In this document: positions 22,264-30,766 of the stretch, one piece after another
Layout: every line of letters starts with the position of its first letter
How positions within the stretch are numbered: the stretch's first letter is position 1
Assembly (NCBI GenBank): GCA_001917995.1
Contig: MNFB01000010.1
Location: 1 to 38,253 of the forward strand
Length of the DNA: 38,253 nucleotides
Reading direction: 5' to 3'
DNA from: Thaumarchaeota archaeon 13_1_40CM_4_38_7
GTDB taxonomy: Archaea > Thermoproteota > Nitrososphaeria > Nitrososphaerales > Nitrosopumilaceae
Translations under genes and position numbers: made by a program
Notes under the pieces: model-generated
Databases searched by the model: none
Told to the model about the DNA's origin: nothing
Seen by the model: only the letters and a program-made list of their open reading frames with translations

Positions 22264-22745
22264 TTTTTATTTTTAATTTCAATTATGGCTTTTAGATTGT
22301 AGATTCTATCTTCGCCGATTTTATCAATGATTTTAACCTGGTTTTGAAATCTTGATACTTCTTGTTTTGTAAGGGATACAATTGGTTGTGGGCTTTGTGA
22401 ACCTATAATTTTGCCATTTTCGTCAATACCATTTTTGTACAAACAAAGCAAGGAATGCCCTGGTCTATGTCCTACAGTATCTTTACCACATAATATGATC
22501 ATGCTAATCTTGGCGTTTGATATCACGTATTTCACAAGCGAGTCGATTCCTTTGTTTTCTGATAGCAATCTGCCGGCTATCGCAATCTCGTTCATCAGTG
22601 AAGAATTTGCTATTTTTTTGAGGAATCTTATACTTGAAAGAGTACACACTGCAATACCAGATTTAGAATTTCCAAAGAAAATCTTCTCTTCAATTGGAAG
22701 AAGAATTTTACATAATTCGCCTGCAATCTCTTCGACTAGATTCAT
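22260..22745 (-). CDS. Orphan MtrA-like protein (tetrahydromethanopterin S-methyltransferase subunit A homologue)
   Basis: A 161-residue soluble protein. Residues 82-145 (LCGKDTVGHRPGHSLLCLY, then NGIDENGKIIGSQSPQP, then RFQNQVKIIDKIGED) follow the core of methanogen MtrA, the corrinoid-binding subunit of the Mtr complex. His93 and His97 are candidates for the cobalt ligand. The membrane helix of methanogen MtrA is absent and no other mtr gene is nearby, so a methanogenic role is excluded here. The ATG overlaps the TGA of the aminotransferase upstream (ATGA), so both are made from one message. A corrinoid-dependent methyl transfer or B12-storage role is a guess. Confidence 0.78.
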   Translation of the reverse strand: MNLVEEIAGELCKILLPIEEKIFFGNSKSGIAVCTLSSIRFLKKIANSSLMNEIAIAGRLLSENKGIDSLVKYVISNAKISMIILCGKDTVGHRPGHSLLCLYKNGIDENGKIIGSQSPQPIVSLTKQEVSRFQNQVKIIDKIGEDRIYNLKAIIEIKNKN

Positions 22746-23827
22746 TTCAAAAATCTATGCATTATCATTGAGATGTAGTGAAGATTCTTCTCAGTTACGA
22801 GAGGATGTACGGGCAAGCTCAAAACTGAAGAAGCCGCCCAATCAGTTATAGGTAATTTCAATTTCTTGCGATAAAATGGAGTTTTATGTACAGGAATTGC
22901 ATAGTATGCAGTTGCTCCTATTCCCTTTGAATTTAATTGCCTCATCAATTTATCTCGGTTTTTTGTAGCTATTGTGTAAAGATACCAATTTACTTGCACG
23001 TTTTGCCTTTCGGTGGGTAGTATAATGGCCAGATCAGATAAAAGTTCGGAAAGAATCTTGGCGTTCTTCTTTCTTTTCTCCAAGAATTTTGGCAGTTTTT
23101 TCATTTGTATTTTAGCAATGGCGGCAGAAATTTCTGGGAGTCGTAAATTTAGTCCAAGAATTCGTGTGTCATATCCATGTAGCATGCCATGATTTCGAAT
23201 CTTACGTAACTTTTCAAAAAGAGCTCGGTCATCAGTAACAATGGCACCACCTTCCCCAGATGTCATTACCTTTGCAGCATACATACTAAAACATCCCATA
23301 CGAGAAAATGATCCTGATTGTTTTCCTTTGTATGTGGTTCCAAGTGACTGGGCAGCGTCTTCGATGACCTCAAGACCATGTTTTCTTGCTATCTCAGAGA
23401 TTTCTTGAATATAAGCAAAGTTTCCGTAGAGATGTACTGGTATTATTGCTTTAGATCTTCTTGTAATCTTTTTCTCAAGATCGTCGGGGTCCATCGTATA
23501 ATTTTCAGGAAGTACATCTACAAAGACTGGCTTTGCTCCTACAGAAACTACAGAATTTGCTGTAGCTACAAAAGTAAATGACGGAAGCAAAACTTCGTCT
23601 CCACTTTTTATATCAAGTGCATAAAGAGCAGCTTGCAAAGCGGCAGTTCCAGAGTTTATTGCTATTGCGTATTTTGATTTAACATAAGAGGTCAATAGGT
23701 TCTCAAATTCTTGAACACGTTTTCCACCAGCATTTGCGGCAGTTGTTAAAGATTTTTCCACTAAAACAGAATGTACTTCATTTATCTCTTCTTTCTCAAT
23801 TATTGGAATATTTACCGGAATTTTCAA
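22742..23827 (-). CDS. DegT/DnrJ/EryC1/StrS-family sugar aminotransferase
   Basis: A 361-residue PLP enzyme. The cofactor lysine is Lys186 in SMYAAKVMTSGEGG, and the pyridine-binding aspartate is Asp157 in IEDAAQSLG. NSGTAALQAAL (58-68) binds the phosphate. Members transaminate keto groups of nucleotide-linked sugars, or similar ring ketones, for surface glycans or secondary products. The nucleotide-sugar substrate cannot be assigned, and no glycosyltransferase or sugar epimerase is adjacent. The start is TTG 23827, with a TATA-like box near 23851. It shares an ATGA overlap with the MtrA-like gene. Confidence 0.87.
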   Translation of the reverse strand: MKIPVNIPIIEKEEINEVHSVLVEKSLTTAANAGGKRVQEFENLLTSYVKSKYAIAINSGTAALQAALYALDIKSGDEVLLPSFTFVATANSVVSVGAKPVFVDVLPENYTMDPDDLEKKITRRSKAIIPVHLYGNFAYIQEISEIARKHGLEVIEDAAQSLGTTYKGKQSGSFSRMGCFSMYAAKVMTSGEGGAIVTDDRALFEKLRKIRNHGMLHGYDTRILGLNLRLPEISAAIAKIQMKKLPKFLEKRKKNAKILSELLSDLAIILPTERQNVQVNWYLYTIATKNRDKLMRQLNSKGIGATAYYAIPVHKTPFYRKKLKLPITDWAASSVLSLPVHPLVTEKNLHYISMIMHRFLK

Positions 23828-23900
23828 TATACAGTATCAAATTTTATACTATAATTAAACTTCTGGGATATAATAAAACCAATTTTTATATCTTAGAGGT

Positions 23901-24479
23901 ATGAACCGAAATCAAATGAAAGTGCATCTGCAGGAAAGCGAACCTGGATACAGGATCTTCCTATTCGTTTTCTATGCATGCGCAATCATCATGGCATCCA
24001 TTACGTTCTTTGGGATTTACTCAATGTTTCAAGAATGGTCTGCAAAAGGGACATATGTTATGGGCGAAGTACTTGTAAAGACAGAGTTTCCAACACCACA
24101 TTTTGCTAAACTAATTACGTGGTTATTTTTCTCGTCAGTGATTGGATGGTATTGTGTTTCACGAATAGGTTGGAAAAAAGCTGTCAAAATGTCAGCGTGG
24201 AAGCTTACATTGGTACAACTTATGGTTTTAGGATTTACTGTAATTTGCTTGTATGAAACAATCTATAATTTCATTCTCTTTGGGTCACAGATTACAGCTG
24301 GAATTGTAAATGGAAAGGTTCCTGATATAGATTCCATAACGGTGGCCTATCCTGATCCTAACAGACCATGGAATCTTATCTTTGCAACAAAGATGTTTCT
24401 AGCAGCTTTGCTGATAAGTTCACATGCTTTTTACTTGAGCACTAGACCTAGAAAGTCGGTTCAGGAATTAGATGCGTAA
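23901..24479 (+). CDS. Four-helix membrane protein of unknown function
   Basis: A 192-residue integral membrane protein with helices at about 18-42, 70-90, 102-128 and 162-182, a short cytoplasmic N-terminus and a polar C-terminus. Between helices 3 and 4 is a polar loop (GKVPDIDSITVAYPDPNRPW). Conserved-looking polar residues inside helix 3 (YETIYNF) hint at a functional site, but no cofactor motif is present. The length resembles AmoC, yet the AmoC signature residues are absent. A TATAATAAAA box near 23874 predicts a leaderless start. tyrS follows after 33 nt. No family is recognised. Confidence 0.62.
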   Translation: MNRNQMKVHLQESEPGYRIFLFVFYACAIIMASITFFGIYSMFQEWSAKGTYVMGEVLVKTEFPTPHFAKLITWLFFSSVIGWYCVSRIGWKKAVKMSAWKLTLVQLMVLGFTVICLYETIYNFILFGSQITAGIVNGKVPDIDSITVAYPDPNRPWNLIFATKMFLAALLISSHAFYLSTRPRKSVQELDA

Positions 24480-24512
24480 ATTTATAGGATTACATGGTAG
24501 TATCTGACTGAA

Positions 24513-25562
24513 ATGGATGTTACAGAAAAAATAAAGCTTGTAGTTAAGGATCCTACAGAAGAAGTAGTTACACAGGAAGAATTAGTAAATCTCTTCAATA
24601 CAAATCCAAATCCCAAGCACTATATCGGTTTAGAGATCTCTGGTTTTTTGCATCTTGGAAGCCTCATCCTTACGGGGTTTAAGGTAAATGACTTTATCAA
24701 AGCTGGAGCAAAGTGTACGGTATTTTTAGCAGACTGGCACACTTACATCAATAACAAACTAGGTGGAGATTGGGGAACAATACGGATGGTCTCAAAGTAT
24801 TATGCGGACGCTTTCAAACTATTTTGTCCAGGTGCGCAGATTCTTGAGGGTTCACAACTTTATGAGTCAAGAAAAGGTTATTGGATGGATCTGGTCAAAT
24901 TCGCAAAAAATATGTCGCTTGACCGTACTATGCGCTCACTTACAATTATGGGAAGAAGTGAGAAGGACAAGATCGATCTTGGCCAGCTTTTCTATCCTCC
25001 AATGCAGGCTGTTGACATCCACACCATGGATCTGGATATAGTTCACGCAGGAATGGACCAGAGAAAGATCCACATGCTTGTAAGAGAAATTTTCCCAAAG
25101 ATGAAGTGGAAAGTTCCTGTAGCAGTTCATCATCACATACTGGCTGGCTTAGGCGAGCCAGAAGCTGCCGGTTCTGACTCTGAGTTTGTTGCAAGTAAAA
25201 TGAGCAAGTCAAAATCTTCTTCAGGAATATTTATTCATGATTCAGATGAGGAAATCAATTCTAAATTCAAGAAAGCCTGGTGCCCTGAAGGTGTTATAAA
25301 ACAAAATCCAGTACTTGAGATTGTAAGATACATAATATTTCATGAATTTAGTGAAGTTAATGTTGAAAGACCGGCTAAATTTGGAGGTAACATCACATAT
25401 GCAAGCTACCAAGATCTTGAGAGGGATTTTGCACAAAAGAAACTGCATCCCTCGGATCTGAAGGCAACTACTGCCAAGTATGTAATAGATATAATCAAAC
25501 CCATAAGAGAAAAACTAGTTCTAACAAAAGAGATTCAGGAAGCAATAAAGAAAACGATGTAG
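24513..25562 (+). CDS. tyrS: Tyrosyl-tRNA synthetase, archaeal type
   Basis: A 349-residue class I synthetase that charges tRNA-Tyr. The HIGH-type motif is HLGS at 47-50 and the KMSKS loop is intact at 229-233. Tyrosine recognition residues are expected in YPPMQAVDIHTMDLDIVHAGMDQRK (161-185), which has the archaeal/eukaryal pattern Q-A-x-D...D-x-x-H-G-G-x-D-Q-R with one G replaced by A. The length and the absence of a bacterial S4 domain fit archaea. It may be read through from the upstream membrane protein gene. Confidence 0.96.
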   Translation: MDVTEKIKLVVKDPTEEVVTQEELVNLFNTNPNPKHYIGLEISGFLHLGSLILTGFKVNDFIKAGAKCTVFLADWHTYINNKLGGDWGTIRMVSKYYADAFKLFCPGAQILEGSQLYESRKGYWMDLVKFAKNMSLDRTMRSLTIMGRSEKDKIDLGQLFYPPMQAVDIHTMDLDIVHAGMDQRKIHMLVREIFPKMKWKVPVAVHHHILAGLGEPEAAGSDSEFVASKMSKSKSSSGIFIHDSDEEINSKFKKAWCPEGVIKQNPVLEIVRYIIFHEFSEVNVERPAKFGGNITYASYQDLERDFAQKKLHPSDLKATTAKYVIDIIKPIREKLVLTKEIQEAIKKTM

Positions 25563-25580
25563 ACTGGTCTCATTTTAGTT

Positions 25581-26366
25581 TTAACTTGTTTGTGGTTCTT
25601 CGACTATGTTGTATTTTGAAGTGTATCCACGTGGGTTTATCATCAAGTCTTTGTATCTGAAGGTAGAAGAGTTACCCACTATGACAGTAGTAATCATTCC
25701 CAGCTTGTCAGAATGATTTTCCATATTTTCCAAGTCTGTAAGAATAATTTCTTGTGATTCTCTAAATGCGCCTTTTACAATTGCAACTGGCGTGTTTGGT
25801 GTTCTGTATTTTAACAGAATCTTTCTAGTATCCTGTAGTTGATGAATTCTTTTCTTGCTTGCAGGATTGTATATTACTATAACATAGTCTCCTTGTGCCG
25901 CAGCCTCCACTCTTTTTACTATGATTTCCCATGGAACAAGCAAATCACTCATGCTGACTACTGCAAAATCAGTCATAAGCGGTGAACCAACCAATGCAGC
26001 GCATGAATTAAGCGATGATACACCTGGCACGATTTCAACGTACATGCCAGTTTTCTTATCCCATCCTTCCTCTGATAAAATTTCGTAGATGAGTCCTGCC
26101 ATTCCATAGATACCAGGATCTCCGCTTGAAACCAAGGAAACTATTTTTCCAGTTTTTGCAAGCTCAATACACTGGTGTGCTCTTTCAACTTCTTGTGTCA
26201 TTGCATATCTATGAACTTCTTTTCCTTCAATTAGGTCCTCAACCAAGTTCACATAAGTCTCATAGCCTACAATTGTATCACTTTCTTCGATTACCTGTTT
26301 TGCACGAAAAGTCATGTGATCATGATGACCTGGCCCCACACCTACGATATACAATTTCCCAGTCAT
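25581..26366 (-). CDS. cobJ: Precorrin-3B / cobalt-precorrin-3 C17-methyltransferase
   Basis: A 261-residue SAM-dependent methyltransferase that methylates C17 and contracts the corrin ring during cobalamin synthesis. The tetrapyrrole methylase motifs are present: YIVGVGPG near 6-13, VSSGDPGIYGMAG near 97-109 and YVEIVPGVSSLNSCAALVGSPL after it. The C17 subgroup is suggested by the HDHMT start and the C-terminal VIVGNSSTFRYKDLMINPRGY. Thaumarchaea carry the anaerobic-like (cobalt-early) route with CobJ/CbiH. No other cob or cbi gene is adjacent, so the pathway is dispersed. bluB at 15781 supplies the lower ligand. Confidence 0.92.
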   Translation of the reverse strand: MTGKLYIVGVGPGHHDHMTFRAKQVIEESDTIVGYETYVNLVEDLIEGKEVHRYAMTQEVERAHQCIELAKTGKIVSLVSSGDPGIYGMAGLIYEILSEEGWDKKTGMYVEIVPGVSSLNSCAALVGSPLMTDFAVVSMSDLLVPWEIIVKRVEAAAQGDYVIVIYNPASKKRIHQLQDTRKILLKYRTPNTPVAIVKGAFRESQEIILTDLENMENHSDKLGMITTVIVGNSSTFRYKDLMINPRGYTSKYNIVEEPQTS

Positions 26367-26412
26367 TTACAGTAAGAAATTTTCGAGTAAATTTATCCCT
26401 TTTGATGTTTTC

Positions 26413-27864
26413 TTACGGATTGGCAATGATTGGACAATCAAGGATATAGTTTTTGTTGAGAACTGTGGCCTCTTCAACTTTGATATTTCCAGTGGATTTT
26501 TCAGAATCTATGTCGTTTATATTTTCCAAAATCTTTGCGTTTTGAGGTTCCTTCCATGTAATCAAAGATACTTTGCATATTGGAATGTATGACGAGTCGC
26601 CGGGCTGTGTGCTCGTAATTCCCTCTTGGTAACCAAATGGTCCTGTTCCCCTAAATCCGTTAGTAAAGTGGTAGAGATCTCTTGCAGATGATGTCATTGT
26701 CAAAAGAGATGGCGTATATTGAATTCCCATCATTTCTGCTGGACCGGGAGGGGTGCCACTTGTAACAATATAATATATTGTCTGACCATTTGATCCCCAA
26801 CCTCTATGGCCTACAAAAGTTACAGTCATGTTACTGGTGTTGATATCAAGTACTTGGCCAGCAGTATAGGATGTTTGATCTGATAAGATTTTGTCTGCTC
26901 TAATATTCATCTGGCCACTAGGCCATACTATTTGGGGAATATTCATAATAGTGTCAGTAGTTATGAGCTTGACTCTTCCTGTCATGTTGGCAGCAAGAAT
27001 TTGCTGTGTAGAGTTTAGAATCTCTGGACTTCGGCCGATGTTCCAAGTCACCTGAACTTCCTTACTTAGTGGTGAGTACTGTTTATCAGAAGGCATACTA
27101 GAAACTACCTCATCTTGGAAACCTCGTGTTCCGTTCCCTTCTATTCCATTTGTGAATACATACACGTTACCTAATGATATTGATGCTAAATGAGCCAAGC
27201 CTGGGGCTGGCTGTACTTTCCAGTTTTGTTTCTCTGAAATCTGGTTAGCTTCAACATTATTGCTGGAATCAGTTATGATATAGTAAACGGGTTTACCGTC
27301 AGAGAATCCTTTGTGCATAGGTATCTTTACTTGAATTATTGAATTGGCAAGTTTGATAGTATAGTTTTCAGTAGTGACCGGTAGATTTTTTTGTATAGCC
27401 TCTGGTGTTGTTGTTCTTATCCATCCATCAAAACTTACTGTTACAGTAAACTGATCAGACTTGATAGAATGAAGTCCGAGGGCTGATCCGGTAAAATCGA
27501 GAGTACCACCGTCTGAATTGGAATCAATTATTGTCTGTGCATATAGAGTATTACCATCAACTGTCCACATGGGTTGGCCTTTAGATTCTTCTTTACTGAT
27601 TTGATGAAAGATGACTACTTGAACTGGCTTACTTGCGCTATATGTCAGAGTTCCATAATAAATGGAATTGTTATTTGGTTGCAATATTATTGCCATCTGT
27701 TCAGTACTATGACCTTGACCGGGATCCTGTGTAGATGTGATGGTTTGTGTAAATTGAATTTTTTTTATTGTTTTTGCATTAGCAAGTTGATCACTGAATA
27801 AAGGAACAGTAAGTATCACACCTATTATAACCGCAATAATTGCAAAGAGAAAGTATCTGTTCAT
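26413..27864 (-). CDS. Large exported protein with two repeated beta domains
   Basis: A 483-residue protein with an N-terminal hydrophobic signal anchor (about 3-20), the rest outside the membrane. Two segments mirror one another: KPVYYIITDSS...SLGNVYVFTNGIEGNGTRGFQDEV...YSPLSKEVQVTWN, and QTIYYIVTSGT...SARDLYHFTNGFRGTGPFGYQEGI...YIPICKVSLITWK. Each carries YYIxT, a FTNG-x-x-G-x-G turn, then a strand ending in TW. This repeat resembles a DUF7482-type domain known from thaumarchaeal exported proteins. Many NxT/S sites suggest glycosylation. The ATG at 27864 is preferred over one at 27888 because a TATA-like box near 27894 predicts transcription from about 27868. Confidence 0.8.
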   Translation of the reverse strand: MNRYFLFAIIAVIIGVILTVPLFSDQLANAKTIKKIQFTQTITSTQDPGQGHSTEQMAIILQPNNNSIYYGTLTYSASKPVQVVIFHQISKEESKGQPMWTVDGNTLYAQTIIDSNSDGGTLDFTGSALGLHSIKSDQFTVTVSFDGWIRTTTPEAIQKNLPVTTENYTIKLANSIIQVKIPMHKGFSDGKPVYYIITDSSNNVEANQISEKQNWKVQPAPGLAHLASISLGNVYVFTNGIEGNGTRGFQDEVVSSMPSDKQYSPLSKEVQVTWNIGRSPEILNSTQQILAANMTGRVKLITTDTIMNIPQIVWPSGQMNIRADKILSDQTSYTAGQVLDINTSNMTVTFVGHRGWGSNGQTIYYIVTSGTPPGPAEMMGIQYTPSLLTMTSSARDLYHFTNGFRGTGPFGYQEGITSTQPGDSSYIPICKVSLITWKEPQNAKILENINDIDSEKSTGNIKVEEATVLNKNYILDCPIIANP

Positions 27865-27903
27865 ATGGTCTGAATATCTGATTTGCATAAATATGTTTAA
27901 GAA

Positions 27904-29304
27904 CTAGGTTTTGGCAAGCTCAAACTCATCATGTAACGCCTGTACTGCAGCATTACAATCAACATCATTTACTACAAATGCTAAATTAAGCTCTGATGAG
28001 CCTTGTGCGATCATGATGACATTTACACCTCTTTTTGCTACAGCTGTAAAAACTTTGGATGCTACTCCAACTATTCCTCTCATTCCTGATCCAATAAGTG
28101 CGATGATTGAGACGTCTATTGTAACATCCACTTTTTTGATTAGATTGCCAAGTAGGTTCATTTCAAGTGTGTTGACTGCCTTGTCTAAATCGTTCTTTTT
28201 TACGATAATTGATATGCTGGACTCGGATGGACTCTGAGATATCATCATTACGTTAACTCCAGCTTTTGCAAGAACAGAGAATATTGTAGCTGCAGTACCA
28301 GGGGCTCCTACCATGCTTCCTCCTCTGACATCAATTAATCCAGTGTGTCTTATGGTGCTGACACATTTGACTGTCTTTTGTGTATCAGCTTGTGGTGTTC
28401 CCGTAACAAGTGTACCAGCATTTTTTATGTTAAATGTATTTCGTATTCGGAGTGGAATTTTTTTTGTAACTAGCGGTTCAAGAGCCCGCGGATGGATATG
28501 TTTTGCTCCAAAAAGCGCCATTTCCATCGCTTCTACATATGATACCTCTTTGATCAGCTTGGCATTTTTTACAATCTTTGGATCAGTAGTCATTAAACCA
28601 TCGACATCACTCATTAACCATACCTCATTAGCTTTAATGCTTGATGCAACTATTGTTGCAGTATAGTCAGAACCGCCTCTTCCAAATGTTGTTATGTTAC
28701 CATGTTGATCCGCGCCTGTAAAGCCACCAATAACAGGCATTATCTTTTTTTGTAAGAGGCTTTCAATAGTATGAGAAACGTGTAACCGCGTGGTATCCAT
28801 AAGTGGTTTAGCTTCACCAAAATTAGAATCGGTGACTATGCCAATATCTTTTCCAGTTAGAGGGACTGCTTTTATTCCCATATCTATTAGTGCATAAGCA
28901 ATTAGATTGATAGATAATCTTTCACCAAATGATATGAGATAGTCAGAGGAGCGGGGAGTTACCTCACCAAGTAAGAGCATCCCATGCAATAATTCTTCAA
29001 GCTCACCTAGGTCAGTCTTCATCTTATTTGCAAGGTCTTTTCGTATCTTTGGATTCTTGACGCATTGATTTGATATATCTAAATGTATTTTGACAATCTT
29101 CTTTGCTAGTGAGCTTGCTGGGTCTTTGTTTCTATTTTGAATTAGGTTTGTTATTCTAATTAGATCGTCTGTAATTCCACTTATTGCAGAAAATACAGGA
29201 ATGATTTTGTGTTCTTTTGAAAGTGATTTTATCAAACTTGCAACATGGCGTATGTTTGAAGGTGAAGAAATCGATGTACCTCCAAACTTTAGAATTAGCT
29301 TCAA
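27904..29304 (-). CDS. lysC: Aspartate kinase with two ACT domains
   Basis: A 466-residue enzyme that phosphorylates aspartate, the first step to threonine, methionine and lysine. KFGGTSISS (6-14) is the phosphate-binding start, GFTGADQHGNITTFGRGGSDYTATIVA carries the substrate and catalytic residues, and DVDGLMTTDPKIVKNAKLI follows. Two ACT domains (about 310-460, with MISQSPSESSISIIV and MIAQGSSELNLAFVV) predict feedback regulation by lysine or threonine. The start is TTG 29304 with an A/T-rich box near 29328, giving a leaderless message. It lies 36 nt behind pcn on the same strand but probably has its own promoter. Confidence 0.94.
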   Translation of the reverse strand: MKLILKFGGTSISSPSNIRHVASLIKSLSKEHKIIPVFSAISGITDDLIRITNLIQNRNKDPASSLAKKIVKIHLDISNQCVKNPKIRKDLANKMKTDLGELEELLHGMLLLGEVTPRSSDYLISFGERLSINLIAYALIDMGIKAVPLTGKDIGIVTDSNFGEAKPLMDTTRLHVSHTIESLLQKKIMPVIGGFTGADQHGNITTFGRGGSDYTATIVASSIKANEVWLMSDVDGLMTTDPKIVKNAKLIKEVSYVEAMEMALFGAKHIHPRALEPLVTKKIPLRIRNTFNIKNAGTLVTGTPQADTQKTVKCVSTIRHTGLIDVRGGSMVGAPGTAATIFSVLAKAGVNVMMISQSPSESSISIIVKKNDLDKAVNTLEMNLLGNLIKKVDVTIDVSIIALIGSGMRGIVGVASKVFTAVAKRGVNVIMIAQGSSELNLAFVVNDVDCNAAVQALHDEFELAKT

Positions 29305-29340
29305 ATCAGTATAACCTTTTTACATTATCCTTAAATGCTT

Positions 29341-30087
29341 TTAACTTTCTACTCTTGGAGCCAGATAGAAATGAATTCTGCCCACATTTGCTACCTTAAA
29401 TTCTAGTCTCAATGGCATCTTGGTTGAATATTCACATACTACTGTTCCTGCCACAGTACCTACTGCTTTGACGATGCTATTGAGGTATTCTAGACTGTAA
29501 GTTGCTGTACTTTCTTCTTTGACTGTAATTTCAGGCATTTCAGGCATTCCTTTTTCAAGTGTTACAACAGCTTCCCCAGAATCACCTCTACCTGAAAACT
29601 CTGCCTTGTTGGAATTAGAACTGATAGAGAGATATTCTGAGACTACTTGTATGTCTCCAAGCATTTTGTCAAATTCAGTAGATGTTACGGCAATCTTTGT
29701 GTTGTAGGTAATTTTTGGTAGTGGAGTATCTGTTGCGGAGCTCTCTATTAATCGCATCTTGTACTTTTTGTTTTTACCAATTGTTACTAGTAACAGATTG
29801 TCTTCTGAGATACTGATCTCTATGCTTTCCTTTTTATCAGCTCTCTTGATTAGTTTGGAGAACTCGTCTATTCTTACTCCAAACTTGGCGTCCTCATCGC
29901 ATACATATTTTTCAAATGCAGAGTTTGGCCATGCAATATCAATTAATGCTACATGAGAAGGATCCATTCCTCTGAAGGCAATTCCTTCCCCTGTGGCTTC
30001 GAAGGTAGCCTCTTCAACTAGTGTCGATATAGCAGATATTACCGCTTTCCATTCATCAGAACCACCAGTTTTAGCAGAAAATACCAA
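29341..30087 (-). CDS. pcn: PCNA sliding clamp
   Basis: A 248-residue clamp that rings DNA and tethers polymerases, FEN1 and ligase. MVFSAKTGGSDEWKAVISAISTLVEEATF, then FRGMDPSHVALIDIAWP, then YLAPRVES at the C-terminus are PCNA hallmarks. The domain-joining IDCL is within EDNLLLVTIGKNKKYKMRLIESSATDTPLPK. Two similar halves of about 120 residues are visible. The start is TTG 30087. It sits with tfs and rpoL, a common archaeal information-processing neighbourhood. Only this copy is in the window; thaumarchaea usually have a homotrimeric clamp. Confidence 0.96.
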   Translation of the reverse strand: MVFSAKTGGSDEWKAVISAISTLVEEATFEATGEGIAFRGMDPSHVALIDIAWPNSAFEKYVCDEDAKFGVRIDEFSKLIKRADKKESIEISISEDNLLLVTIGKNKKYKMRLIESSATDTPLPKITYNTKIAVTSTEFDKMLGDIQVVSEYLSISSNSNKAEFSGRGDSGEAVVTLEKGMPEMPEITVKEESTATYSLEYLNSIVKAVGTVAGTVVCEYSTKMPLRLEFKVANVGRIHFYLAPRVES

Positions 30088-30122
30088 ACTTATTCACATG
30101 TCTAACATGTTCAAGTTAAACC

Positions 30123-30437
30123 TTATGCGTAATTTCGCCAAGTGTAGCTACACTTGACACAGCGGTAAAATTGGGTAGTTGGTTCGTCTGCACTTCTTGT
30201 TTGAAGCATCCACCAAACAGCTTCATTGTTTCCACATTTTGTGCATTCGATCTTAATTACAGGTAAGGCTTCTCTTTTCTCTTTCTCGTCTACTACGTTT
30301 ATGGTAGAACCACCTTCAGTCCTTACTTGTTTTGCAATCTTTGTTCCTTTTTCACTGTATCCACATTTCGGGCATACAAATTCGGAATCGGAGCTATCTA
30401 GCTTTAATCGTGCCTCACACTTTGGGCAAAATTTCAT
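30123..30437 (-). CDS. tfs: Transcription factor S (TFIIS-like cleavage factor)
   Basis: A 104-residue zinc protein that rescues stalled RNA polymerase by stimulating RNA cleavage. The N-terminal ribbon uses C4, C7, C22 and C25, and the C-terminal ribbon uses C65, C68, C93 and C96. The acidic catalytic pair is D84-E85 in RSADEPTT, which reaches into the polymerase secondary channel, so the factor should be active. The ATG follows the rpoL stop with no spacer (TAAATG), so the two are co-translated. Confidence 0.96.
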   Translation of the reverse strand: MKFCPKCEARLKLDSSDSEFVCPKCGYSEKGTKIAKQVRTEGGSTINVVDEKEKREALPVIKIECTKCGNNEAVWWMLQTRSADEPTTQFYRCVKCSYTWRNYA

Positions 30438-30719
30438 TTACGCACCCTTAATCTTGGAATGAACTGCTTTCTTTAATTCTTCTGAATATTCCAAGGCTGC
30501 CTTTGTGGCCTTTTCAATTTCTTTCATTGGGTTTCCTTTCGAGGTATTTACTCGCATGGCATATTCTTTAGTAAGTGGGTGTCTTTGTACCACTCCTGCA
30601 AACTCTACAGTAGGATCCTTGAGTAGCTCATGTTGCACTATATACAAAGTGCTAATGTCGGATTTTGTTATGTTCAACAGAACTTCTTTTGAAGAAGATT
30701 TTTTGAGCTGAACATCCAT
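30438..30719 (-). CDS. rpoL: RNA polymerase subunit L (Rpo11)
   Basis: A 93-residue polymerase subunit homologous to eukaryal Rpb11 and the N-terminal domain of bacterial alpha. It pairs with RpoD to nucleate assembly. HELLKDPTVEFAGVVQRHPL is the conserved dimerisation strand-turn region, with the family's G-x-x-x-x-H-P-L. The C-terminal helix contains KAALEYSEELKKAVHSK. tfs follows directly. The short upstream gap (30720-30766) holds divergent promoters with the next gene. Confidence 0.93.
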   Translation of the reverse strand: MDVQLKKSSSKEVLLNITKSDISTLYIVQHELLKDPTVEFAGVVQRHPLTKEYAMRVNTSKGNPMKEIEKATKAALEYSEELKKAVHSKIKGA

Positions 30720-30766
30720 GCCAAGTCAAAAAAATACTTATTGAGGATATAAATCATTACGAATAG

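Noticed and set aside
23901-24479. Possible AmoC, because of matching length and helix number
   Set aside because: The sequence lacks the AmoC signature residues and no amoA or amoB is adjacent, so the resemblance is only in size and topology.
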